Of a DNA stretch of 6,799 bases, positions 1 to 6,716 are shown one piece after another. The position numbers and the translations under genes are program-made. This DNA comes from Bryobacteraceae bacterium. GTDB taxonomy: Bacteria; Acidobacteriota; Terriglobia; Bryobacterales; Bryobacteraceae. Under the pieces are notes generated by a model. The model did not search any database. It had not been told where the DNA came from and saw only the letters and a list, made by a program, of their open reading frames with translations. The stretch is taken from contig JAICMB010000179.1 in NCBI GenBank assembly GCA_025929455.1, forward strand, positions 1-6,799. Reading direction: 5' to 3'. Every line of letters begins with the position of its first letter. The first letter of the stretch is position 1.

Positions 1-1
1 C

Positions 2-3000
2 GGCGATACCACCGCGGCGCTGCGAACAGCGGAAGCCGCGTTGCCGTTTGTGCCCGCCAATGCTGACGCGCGCGCGCTGTGGGCGGGCGTATTTGCGCGG
101 CTGAATCAGCCGAAGCGAGCGCTGGCGATATGGCAGAGCGTGCTTGCGCTCGATCCGGCGCGCGAGCCCGCGCATTTCGCCATCGCGCAAATTCTGATCG
201 CATCGAAGGACAGTCGCGCGCTCGACGCGATTCGCGCGGGACTTGCCGCGGCGCCGCAATCCGCGCGCTTGCATCTGCTCGAGGCGCAGCTTCTCGAGAG
301 CAGCGGGCGGGTGTACGAAGCACGCCGCGCGTTGCGCGAGCCGGCGGCAAATCTGCGCGATTCAGCGTTACTCGAGCAATACGCCACGCTTGAAGACACG
401 TTCGGCGGCGATGCGGCGGACGCGTATGCGCGTGAACTGGAACCGCTGCTGGGAAATGCGGGCCAACGCCAACACGTCATCGAGGTGGCGCGGCGCGGCC
501 TGCTCGTTTCGCTGCGCGACGGCAACGGCGGGCGCGCGCGCTGGTTTCGCGTGCGGCTGAGCGATCTGGGAGAAGCGACCGGCGCCGCCGCGACGACTGC
601 CGCGCGCAACGAAAACTCCGGGATGTGGGTGCCGGGCGGACTCGATGCGCTGGCATACGTGGCGCGCTCCAAGAGCGGGCTCTCGCCGGAAGAGTTCCTG
701 ACGGGATACTGCCGCGCGGTGCTGCTGAACGTGCAGAACTCAAAGATGAATAAGAAGGGTGTCGAAGCGTATCTGACCGGCATCCACGACTATTTCGAGC
801 GCTTGCGCGTGTTGACGGCAAGCGCGCGGCAGAGCGATCGCGGCAAAGCTGTCCTGACGCTCGCGTGGACGGACAAGAACGAGCAGCAGCGCACTCGCAA
901 AATTCTCGACACGCTGGGCTGGAAAATCCGCAGCAACAAAGGCGAAATCATCATGGAGGCGGGCGAGAAGGGCAAGGACGCCGGCAAACAGGATCTCGCC
1001 GCAGGACTGGCCATCGACATGGTGGGCATGCAGAAGGCGTTCCAAGCCGGCAAGCCGTTCCGCATCGAGATTCCGTATGAGTGGGCCGCCATTCCGCTCG
1101 GCGAGAAGGCCTGGAGTGCGGAGTTCTATCCCAATGAGAAATTCGCGGGCGGACTGTTTGAAGCGGCGGCGCGAGACCCGCGCGTGGCGCAGCTTGCGGA
1201 CGGCATCTCGATGGTGGACGGCGAAACCGCGCGGCAACTGTTGCGCGCCGCGCCGATGCATGTGCTGGCGGACAAGTACGGCGTGATGCTGAGCGCGTTC
1301 GGCTCCGCGCTGGCGGTAGCGAACGGACGTGTTGTGGTGCCCGGCGGAGTTGCCGCGGAGCCGTTGTGGGCAAAGCTGGCCGGCGCCGATCCGGGCAACC
1401 CGCCGGAGTTTCTGCGCGCGCTGCTCAGTAAACAGGATGGCAAGCTGCTCGCCTGGTTCTATGTTCTTTCGGAGCTCGACGCGCCCCACCAGCGTTTCTT
1501 TACGCTGAGCGGCGCACGCCTCACGCGCTTCTACGAGCTTTACCGCGATTCTGCCGAAGCGAACCGCAGCACGCAGATTCGCGACAGCTCCTTCAGCAAT
1601 TTCCTGCGTTCGATTCCGCTCGATGACACGCTGCATGTGGAGTTCCCAGGCAGTCCGGAAGTGTGGATGGTGGTGAAGGGCCGCTCCGCGAACGCGCAGA
1701 AGACAGCGAAGATGCTTAAGAAAGCGCACAAGAAGGCTGCTCCCGACGTCGAGGACGCGATTCTGGTGCGGCTCGCTTCGACGCGCTACAAGTCGCAGGC
1801 CGAACACCGCTCCGAGCTCGACAACTTTCTCGCCGTCGTCCGCATTGAGGAGCACCGCGACACCGCGCTCGATGAAGCGTCAGCGATCGAGCTGTCACAG
1901 CGGTACATCGATTACGGCGCGCTCTACCCGTATTTCGCCGTTTTCACGGGTCTGCAGCAGCGCGATTTCGCGCGTTGTTTCGCGTTGCTGGACAAGCTGC
2001 GCGCGAATCCGAAGGCGCAGCTCAACGACGAGTTGGGGCAGTTCTATTCGTTATTGGAACTGCTGCGGCTCGGCGTAGAATCGGGGCGCATCGGCGAGGA
2101 GCAATCGACGGAACTGTTTTACAAGATCTGCGACGGTCTCGCGCGTGCGAGCGGAGAAGAAGAATTTACGATCGCCGCGCTCGATCTGGCGCGCACGCTG
2201 GCGGGGCGATCGGGCGATGCCGATGCCGGCCTGCGCGCGCTGATTCTGGGCAACGCCGCGGGCTGGCGCGCTCGCGATTTCTCGCGGGTGCTGCAGTTGC
2301 AGAAAGTTCCGCCAGTGCAGCCGTTGCTGGCGCTCATAGAGGCCGGCGGCGCGCTCGCGAACGGCAAGGGCGCTCCGGCAGCAAACATAAAAGTGCTGGA
2401 CGCGGCCGCGGTTCTCATTCCGGAGGTCAGCGCCGGAAAGGACGCGAAGCTCCGGACGGAAGAGAAACGCGTCGTGGCGCTGTACTCTACCGCACGCCTG
2501 CGCGAAGCGGTAGCGCAGTTCGATAAACAAGCTGCGAGGAAAAAGCTGAAGACGGCGGATTTCGCAAAGCCGTATTTGTCGTTAATGGCCGCCTTGGTTC
2601 CGCAGGTGCGGCTGGCGCTTTCGGGTCTGGTGTACGCACGCTATTTGCGCACATCCGATCTGCTGGTGAGCGACGACGTGCTGTTTCTGCGGAAGCACGC
2701 GTTTGCGGCGATGCATTCCTCGGATCCGTTTGTGGTTGCCACGAGCGTGCAAATGACCAGCGACGACGCCGGTAGCTATCTCACCGGCACTTTCGCGAAC
2801 ATGGCCGCGGTCGCCGGCCGCGTCGCCGTGGTGGGTTCGAAAGTGAACGGCGCCGACGCGCTGGCAATGCAGATCGGAGCGCTGCGCGCCACCAACTGGA
2901 CGCAGTACGACAATACCGTGCAGCGGCTCGCGGCACTGAAGATTCTCATTGCACGCGAATGGTGCGCACGCGCGGCGTCGGACAAAAAAGAGTTCGATGC

Positions 3001-3550
3001 GCTGGCCGAAGAAACGCTCGGCGTACTCTCGCTGGGACGCCGCCGCGCATTACTCGACGGCATTCGCGACGGCGACTGGCGTTCGGTCTGGGAAGCGGCG
3101 CCGCTGGCTGACCTGTATTTCATCGGCGACCGTTTCCTCGCGCGGTATCCCGCGACGGACCCTTGGCCGTCGCCGGTGGCGAGCGAGCTGCGCCAGTTCG
3201 AGGCGTCTCCCGAAGCGGCACGCGTGAACTTGCTGGGGCCTGCATATGCGGCGGTGCTGGGCTGCAGCGAGCCGCATCTGGCGGCGCCCGCACCATATGA
3301 AGAATACGAACGCTACATGTTTCCGGCGCTCGCCGGCGAACGCGCCAGCTTTTTCAAGTTGTACCTGGCGGATGTGCTCGACCGTTCGGGTCAGGACGCG
3401 TCGCTTGCGGGACCGCTCGCGGAGAGCACACTGAAGAAGATGTTCCAGTCCGCGACGTTGCTCGGCCCACGCGACTGGCGCGGCATCCTCGCCGCATTTG
3501 AAAAGATGAACGCCGGGTCCCTCGATACCGCCGTGGCGGAAGCGCGATGA
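2..3550 (+). CDS. Large TPR-repeat protein of unknown function, 5' partial
   Basis: I do not recognise a specific function. The frame is open to the left edge. A TTG at 41 has a GGAAG before it (31-35), but the upstream codons (GDTTAALRTAEAAL) already read as a TPR helix running into the next repeat, so the true start lies outside the window. With the codon at 41 as residue 1, about three degenerate TPR units occupy residues 1-106, with typical pieces such as RALAIWQSVLALDPA and ARLHLLEAQLLESSGRVYEA. Helix-rich sequence continues to about 180. After this comes a long part without clear TPRs: a GMWVPGGLDALAYVARSKSG segment (194-213), a Lys-rich stretch (297-317), a globular-looking region (about 340-545, including VEFPGSPEVWMVVKG at 533-547), a basic patch (551-567), and helical repeats again from about 590 to the end. 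No membrane span is visible in the part seen. At least 1182 codons are present. The stop overlaps the VWA start (ATGA), implying one operon. A scaffold role is inference from the TPRs. Confidence 0.85.
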   Translation, partial: GDTTAALRTAEAALPFVPANADARALWAGVFARLNQPKRALAIWQSVLALDPAREPAHFAIAQILIASKDSRALDAIRAGLAAAPQSARLHLLEAQLLESSGRVYEARRALREPAANLRDSALLEQYATLEDTFGGDAADAYARELEPLLGNAGQRQHVIEVARRGLLVSLRDGNGGRARWFRVRLSDLGEATGAAATTAARNENSGMWVPGGLDALAYVARSKSGLSPEEFLTGYCRAVLLNVQNSKMNKKGVEAYLTGIHDYFERLRVLTASARQSDRGKAVLTLAWTDKNEQQRTRKILDTLGWKIRSNKGEIIMEAGEKGKDAGKQDLAAGLAIDMVGMQKAFQAGKPFRIEIPYEWAAIPLGEKAWSAEFYPNEKFAGGLFEAAARDPRVAQLADGISMVDGETARQLLRAAPMHVLADKYGVMLSAFGSALAVANGRVVVPGGVAAEPLWAKLAGADPGNPPEFLRALLSKQDGKLLAWFYVLSELDAPHQRFFTLSGARLTRFYELYRDSAEANRSTQIRDSSFSNFLRSIPLDDTLHVEFPGSPEVWMVVKGRSANAQKTAKMLKKAHKKAAPDVEDAILVRLASTRYKSQAEHRSELDNFLAVVRIEEHRDTALDEASAIELSQRYIDYGALYPYFAVFTGLQQRDFARCFALLDKLRANPKAQLNDELGQFYSLLELLRLGVESGRIGEEQSTELFYKICDGLARASGEEEFTIAALDLARTLAGRSGDADAGLRALILGNAAGWRARDFSRVLQLQKVPPVQPLLALIEAGGALANGKGAPAANIKVLDAAAVLIPEVSAGKDAKLRTEEKRVVALYSTARLREAVAQFDKQAARKKLKTADFAKPYLSLMAALVPQVRLALSGLVYARYLRTSDLLVSDDVLFLRKHAFAAMHSSDPFVVATSVQMTSDDAGSYLTGTFANMAAVAGRVAVVGSKVNGADALAMQIGALRATNWTQYDNTVQRLAALKILIAREWCARAASDKKEFDALAEETLGVLSLGRRRALLDGIRDGDWRSVWEAAPLADLYFIGDRFLARYPATDPWPSPVASELRQFEASPEAARVNLLGPAYAAVLGCSEPHLAAPAPYEEYERYMFPALAGERASFFKLYLADVLDRSGQDASLAGPLAESTLKKMFQSATLLGPRDWRGILAAFEKMNAGSLDTAVAEAR
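3538..3542 (+). promoter_or_regulatory. Shine-Dalgarno-like GGAAG for the VWA gene
   Basis: GGAAG lies four bases before the ATG at 3547, inside the last codons of the TPR gene. Together with the ATGA stop-start overlap, it supports this start codon and suggests reinitiation or translational coupling between the two genes. It is the clearest ribosome-binding site of any major gene start in this window. Confidence 0.5.
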
Positions 3551-4407
3551 AGATTGGCTTCGCCTGCGCTTGGGCTGCCGCTGCGCTCGCCTGCTTCGCG
3601 CAGACGCCCGTGTTTCGCGCGGAAATCCGCTTGGTAGAAGTGTACGCAACCGTGTACGACCCGCACGGACGCGCCATGGACGGCATCGCACGCGATGAGT
3701 TCCGGTTGTTCGATAACGGAAAGCCGGAGCCGATCGCCGCGTTCGAATCCGAAACCGCCGAACTGTCCTGTGCGCTGTTGCTCGACAATACCGGGAGCAT
3801 GCAAGGCGCGCTACCGGCGGTGAAAAACGCCGTTGTCGAGATGCTATCCGAGCTGCGGCTGAAGGATTCCGTGGCGGTGTACGGCTTCAGCACCACGCTC
3901 AATCTGCTGCAGGATTTCACAGACGATAAGGACCGTGCGAAACGCGCGGTTTTGCGCGCGCGCGCCGGAGGAGAGACGGCGTTGTTCGACTCGCTCACGC
4001 AGGTTGCTCACGATGTTTCCGCGCGCTCGGGTAAGAAAGCCGTGATCGTGTTCACCGACGGCGCGGACAACGCCAGCGCTCTGAATATGACATCGGCGAT
4101 GAAGCGCGTGCAAGCAGCAGGCGTTCCGGTGTACACCATCGCGGAAGGCGACGCATTGAAAAGCGACGATCTCCTGAAGCGTTTGCGGGAAATTGCGCAG
4201 CGCTCGGGCGCCGCTTTTTACGAAGCGCACCACTCGCAGGACATCGCGCGCATTTTCGGCGATATCAGCGCCGATCTCAAGCACGGGTATCTGCTCGCGT
4301 ATAAAGCGCCGGAGGGCTCGCCGGACGAGTGGCACACCATTCGTGTGGAAGTGGCAGGCGTGAAGAACTATCGCGTGCGGGCGAAGGAAGGGTACTTTCC
4401 CGAGTAG
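3547..4407 (+). CDS. Exported VWFA-related domain protein (Acidobacterial type)
   Basis: This 286-residue protein has an N-terminal export signal: K2, then a hydrophobic Ala/Leu/Cys-rich core to about residue 19. Cleavage could be by signal peptidase I near residue 18, or at C16 as a lipoprotein, since AALAC fits a loose lipobox. Next comes a short beta region (about 22-68, with EFRLFDNGKPEPIAAFE), which typically precedes the VWA fold in this family. The VWA domain runs from about 74 to 255. Its MIDAS metal site is visible: D80-N-T82-G-S84, T144 in GGETALFDS, and D171 in FTDGADN. The usual first Ser is Thr, a conservative change. The C-terminal tail (YLLAYKAPEGSPDEWHTIRVEV, then RAKEGYFPE) is typical of the TIGR03436-type family, and the length looks complete. 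Such domains bind Mg2+ and mediate protein-protein contact outside the cytoplasm; the ligand is unknown. Tight coupling to the upstream TPR gene suggests a joint role, which is inference. Confidence 0.92.
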   Translation: MKIGFACAWAAAALACFAQTPVFRAEIRLVEVYATVYDPHGRAMDGIARDEFRLFDNGKPEPIAAFESETAELSCALLLDNTGSMQGALPAVKNAVVEMLSELRLKDSVAVYGFSTTLNLLQDFTDDKDRAKRAVLRARAGGETALFDSLTQVAHDVSARSGKKAVIVFTDGADNASALNMTSAMKRVQAAGVPVYTIAEGDALKSDDLLKRLREIAQRSGAAFYEAHHSQDIARIFGDISADLKHGYLLAYKAPEGSPDEWHTIRVEVAGVKNYRVRAKEGYFPE

Positions 4408-4636
4408 TGCGGCGTGAAAGACGGGTCTGGCGTCGCTAACCGTCGAGGCCGGGCATGGGCTACAAGGAACTGGGCATCGCGAGTGACGCCTGGATTCGAA
4501 CCCTCCGCGGCATTGTGCGCGGCGGACGAGGCGGGTTTGGCAACCCGCCGCAGGCTGACAGCCTGCCCCACATTGTTGTCGTGACCTGGCGTGCGAGAGT
4601 ACGCGGTAAGAAGTAGCGGCGTGCTGCAATACGGTC
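4408..4636. other. Spacer with REP-like hairpins and no clear promoter
   Basis: This 229-base spacer separates the VWA stop from the SDR start. It holds the twin hairpins at 4530-4566, a third weaker inverted repeat (CCGCG at 4505-4509 with CGCGG at 4518-4522, loop of 8), and a 53-codon ORF at 4455-4616 (MGYKELGIASDAW...VRGKK), which has GAGG at 4445-4448 six bases before its ATG. The ORF runs straight through the hairpins and matches no family I know, so I do not call it a gene. The hairpins lack a following T-run, so neither is a canonical intrinsic terminator. A TTGTTG at 4574-4579 could be a -35 box, but no matching -10 is evident. Where SDR transcription starts cannot be decided by eye. 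Confidence 0.6.
4530..4566. repeat. Two abutting perfect hairpins, REP-like palindromic element
   Basis: Hairpin 1 (4530-4549) pairs GGCGGGTT with AACCCGCC, eight base pairs around the loop TGGC. Hairpin 2 (4550-4566) pairs GCAGGCT with AGCCTGC, seven base pairs around the loop GAC, and starts on the very next base. On the minus strand, GTGG (4571-4568) stands one base before hairpin 2. This resembles the short conserved tetranucleotide beside REP hairpins that are mobilised by RAYT transposases. I recall similar GCAGGCT/AGCCTGC palindromes as dispersed intergenic repeats in Solibacter-like genomes, but could not search. Only one copy is in this window. Possible roles include mRNA 3'-end protection for the VWA transcript or passive repeat spread. 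Confidence 0.6.
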
Positions 4637-5455
4637 ATGTTCACGTTGGAGGGGAAAGCGGCGCTCGTAACAGGTGCGGGGCGCGGGATCGGACGCGCCA
4701 TTGCGCAGCAGCTTGCGGACGCGGGTGCGAACGTTCTGATTAACGACATCGATGCCGGCGTGCTTGAGGAGTCGCGGAGCGCGATCGGGGCGCGTGCGCA
4801 GGCACTAGCGGGCGATCTTACAGACCCCGCATTTCCGCAGCAGCTCGTTGACGCCGCCATCGGCGCGTTCGGTGCACTCGACATTGTCGTCAACAACGCC
4901 GGCTACACGTGGGACAACGTCATCCAGAAAATGTCCGACGAGCAGTTTCATGCCATGCTCGAAATTCACGTCGTCGCGCCGTTTCGCGTGCTGCGCGCTG
5001 CGTCGGGCTGGATTCGCGAGACGTCGAAACGCGAGACCGCGGAAGGCCGCCGCGTGATGCGAAAGGTCGTAAACATCAGTTCGATTTCAGGGACGGACGG
5101 CAATGCCGGGCAGGCCGGCTACGCGTCGGGCAAGGCGGCCATCATCGGTCTGACGAAGACGATCGCGAAGGAGTGGGGCCGCTACAACGTGAACGTGAAT
5201 GCGGTGGCGTTCGGCCTCATCGAGACGCGCTTGACGCAGCCGCTCACCGGCGCGGCGGCGACGATCGAGATGAAGGGCCGCGAGATCGCCGTCGGTGTGC
5301 AGGAGAAAGCGCGCGAGGCGGTGCGTGCGGCGTGCCCGCTGGGTCGGCTGGGAACCCCGGAGGAAGCGGCCGCCGCGGTGCTGTTCTTTTGCTCGCCGCT
5401 GTCGGACTACGTAACCGGCGAAGTGCTCACGGTGAGCGGCGGCGCCCATTTCTGA
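4637..5455 (+). CDS. SDR family NAD(P)-dependent oxidoreductase (FabG-like)
   Basis: This is a complete 272-residue classical short-chain dehydrogenase/reductase, a cytoplasmic Rossmann-fold enzyme. The cofactor motif is T12-G-A-G-R-G-I-G19. D37 at the end of strand beta-2 favours NAD(H) over NADP(H). D60-L61 fits the adenine pocket, and N86-N-A-G89 is the structural motif. The catalytic residues are S149, Y162 and K166 (YASGK). The tetrad Asn, expected in the helix alpha-4 region, is His111 here (MLEIHVVAPF). The usual PG after beta-6 is FG (NAVAFGLIETRLT, 188-200). About ten extra polar residues (roughly 128-141) lie before beta-5 compared with E. coli FabG. The end, GEVLTVSGGAHF, is typical of FabG-like proteins. 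It probably acts on a 3-oxoacyl or 3-hydroxyacyl thioester, but the substrate is not determined by sequence. ATG 4637 is the only start after the in-frame stop at 4607, and no Shine-Dalgarno sequence precedes it. No fatty-acid genes are nearby. Confidence 0.93.
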   Translation: MFTLEGKAALVTGAGRGIGRAIAQQLADAGANVLINDIDAGVLEESRSAIGARAQALAGDLTDPAFPQQLVDAAIGAFGALDIVVNNAGYTWDNVIQKMSDEQFHAMLEIHVVAPFRVLRAASGWIRETSKRETAEGRRVMRKVVNISSISGTDGNAGQAGYASGKAAIIGLTKTIAKEWGRYNVNVNAVAFGLIETRLTQPLTGAAATIEMKGREIAVGVQEKAREAVRAACPLGRLGTPEEAAAAVLFFCSPLSDYVTGEVLTVSGGAHF

Positions 5456-5464
5456 CGCGCGCGT

Positions 5465-6679
5465 TTATCGCGGCGTGATCAATCCACCGAGTTTGTCCTG
5501 CTCCGAATCCGCCTCGCGCGGGAAGCGAGTCGCATACGCTTCGAGGTATTTCAAACCGGATCCGGTGTTGAACACCACCACGCGCTCGCTCTTTTGAAGA
5601 AAGCCGCTCGCGAATAATTTGCGAAGCGCCGCTATGCACGCCGCTCCCTCGGGCGCGGCGAAGATGCCTTCTTTGCTCGCAAGTTCGACACCCGCGTCCA
5701 GGATCTCGGTGTCGTCTACCGCGATCGCGGTTCCGCCGCTTTCGCGAATGGCCTGAAGAATCAGGAAATCGCCGAGCGCCTGCGGCACGCGCAGCCCGCT
5801 CGCAACGGTGCTCGCATGCGGCCAGAAATCGGCTTTCGTTTTGCCTTCATCGAATGCCTTCACGAGCGGCGCGCAGCCGGCCGCCTGTACTGCAATCATC
5901 TTGGGCCGCTTGGCGCCGGTCCAGCCCAGCTCCTGCATTTCGGCGAACGCCTTCCACATGCCGATCAGACCCACGCCGCCGCCCGCGGGATACAGAATCG
6001 CGTCCGGCAACTCCCAGCCAAGTTGCTCGGCGACCTCATAGCCCATGGTCTTCTTGCCTTCGACGCGGTAGGGCTCCTTGAGTGAGCTCACATCGAACCA
6101 GCCCTCCGCGTCTTTGCGCGCGGCGACGATCTTCGCGCAATCGCCGATCAGACCGTTTACCAGCGTGACGTGCGCGCCGTACGCGCGGCACTCGATGTAA
6201 TTCGCCTGGGGCACGTCGCGCGGCATGAAGATGTGCGCTTCGATACCCGCCGCCGCGGCGTAGGCTGCGAGCGCGCTCGCGGCATTGCCCGCCGAAGGAA
6301 TCGAGATCTTCCGCATGCCGAGTTCGCGGCACATCGAGACCGCGCACGAGAGGCCGCGCGCTTTGAATGAGCCGGTGGGATTGAGTCCCTCGTCTTTGAT
6401 GAACACGTGATCCGCGCCCAGGCGGCGCGTCGCGAGCAGCGGCGTCATGCCCTCGCCGAGTGAGACGATGTCTGCCGCGTTCGCAACGGGCAGCACGGGC
6501 GCGTACCGCCACATGGTGTCCGGCCCTTGCGCGACGGCGCTGCGCGGCCACGCCTTCCGGACCGCGGCCAAGTCATAGCGCACCAGCAGCGGGCCGCCGC
6601 ACGCGCATAGGTTATGAAGCTGCCCCGCCGCATGTGCCTGCCCGCAGGCCGCGCACTCCAGGCGGGTCACGTGAGACAT
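5465..6679 (-). CDS. thrC: Threonine synthase, PLP-dependent, with N-terminal Cys cluster
   Basis: Threonine synthase converts O-phospho-L-homoserine and water to L-threonine and phosphate, the last step of threonine biosynthesis in the cytoplasm. The 404 residues form a complete fold-type II PLP enzyme. A zinc-ribbon-like N-terminus has C9-x2-C12 and C25-x-C27. Then come SLGEGMTPLL (73-82), the PLP lysine K106 in NPTGSFKARG, the substrate-binding loop SAGNAAS (129-135), the PLP-phosphate loop GGGVG (233-237), EGAA (344-347), and NTGSG (371-375) near the pyridine ring. The size and Cys cluster fit the shorter archaeal/plant-like class rather than the E. coli type. KARG replaces the common KDRG after the lysine, so a related PLP lyase acting on another substrate is not fully excluded. 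No hom or thrB gene is adjacent. The gene converges on the SDR gene (9-base gap) and diverges from the next gene. No Shine-Dalgarno sequence precedes the ATG; a TATCAT lies nine bases upstream. Confidence 0.88.
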   Translation of the reverse strand: MSHVTRLECAACGQAHAAGQLHNLCACGGPLLVRYDLAAVRKAWPRSAVAQGPDTMWRYAPVLPVANAADIVSLGEGMTPLLATRRLGADHVFIKDEGLNPTGSFKARGLSCAVSMCRELGMRKISIPSAGNAASALAAYAAAAGIEAHIFMPRDVPQANYIECRAYGAHVTLVNGLIGDCAKIVAARKDAEGWFDVSSLKEPYRVEGKKTMGYEVAEQLGWELPDAILYPAGGGVGLIGMWKAFAEMQELGWTGAKRPKMIAVQAAGCAPLVKAFDEGKTKADFWPHASTVASGLRVPQALGDFLILQAIRESGGTAIAVDDTEILDAGVELASKEGIFAAPEGAACIAALRKLFASGFLQKSERVVVFNTGSGLKYLEAYATRFPREADSEQDKLGGLITPR

Positions 6680-6688
6680 GAAAACGCG

Positions 6689-6694
6689 ATGATA
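6689..6694 (-). promoter_or_regulatory. Possible -10 box (TATCAT) for thrC, leaderless arrangement
   Basis: On the minus strand, TATCAT matches the TATAAT consensus at five of six positions and ends nine bases before the thrC ATG. There is no Shine-Dalgarno sequence between them. If it is used, transcription would begin within a few bases of the start codon, giving a leaderless or nearly leaderless mRNA. No convincing -35 is visible 16-18 bases upstream, and that stretch overlaps the start of the divergent gene. A single hexamer in a short gap is weak evidence. Confidence 0.35.
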
Positions 6695-6704
6695 GCGCGC
6701 GGCC

Positions 6705-6710
6705 TAAACT
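6705..6710 (+). promoter_or_regulatory. Weak -10-like TAAACT before the divergent secreted-protein gene
   Basis: TAAACT fits the TANNNT core of a -10 box and ends six bases before the ATG at 6717. The only other signal is GGGA at 6711-6714, a poor Shine-Dalgarno match two bases from the ATG. No -35 is evident. The call rests mainly on the similar arrangement of the divergent thrC start. Confidence 0.2.
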
Positions 6711-6716
6711 GGGAAC

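Noticed and set aside
41..43. TTG at 41 with GGAAG upstream as the start of the TPR gene
   Set aside because: The frame stays open to the edge, and codons 2-40 encode a helix that continues the first TPR, so the gene begins before the window.
740..1855. 371-codon open frame on the minus strand inside the TPR gene
   Set aside because: It is antisense to a strongly protein-like frame. Its product is Arg/Ala/His-rich low-information sequence without a domain, as expected for a shadow frame in GC-rich DNA.
2..4407. Classical Bat/MoxR aerotolerance operon
   Set aside because: The VWA lacks the membrane spans of BatA/BatB, the TPR protein is far larger than BatC, and no MoxR ATPase is present in the window.
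4491..4508. tRNA T-arm-like GGGTTCGAATCC on the minus strand
   Set aside because: Only the innermost two pairs of the supposed T-stem form (GAGGG versus CCAGG), and no acceptor or anticodon arm can be drawn around it. It is a chance match or at most a fragment.
4530..4549. Hairpin as an intrinsic terminator of the TPR-VWA operon
   Set aside because: The stem is stable but is followed by CAGG and a second hairpin rather than a T-run on either strand.
3844..4896. 350-codon open frame on the minus strand across the VWA gene, spacer and SDR start
   Set aside because: It is antisense to two well-supported genes and spans the repeat. The composition is Arg/Cys/Ala-rich and no family is recognisable.
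5087..5449. Minus-strand open frame of 120 codons opposite the SDR gene
   Set aside because: The opposite strand carries intact SDR motifs over the same bases. The antisense product is an Arg/His-rich shadow.
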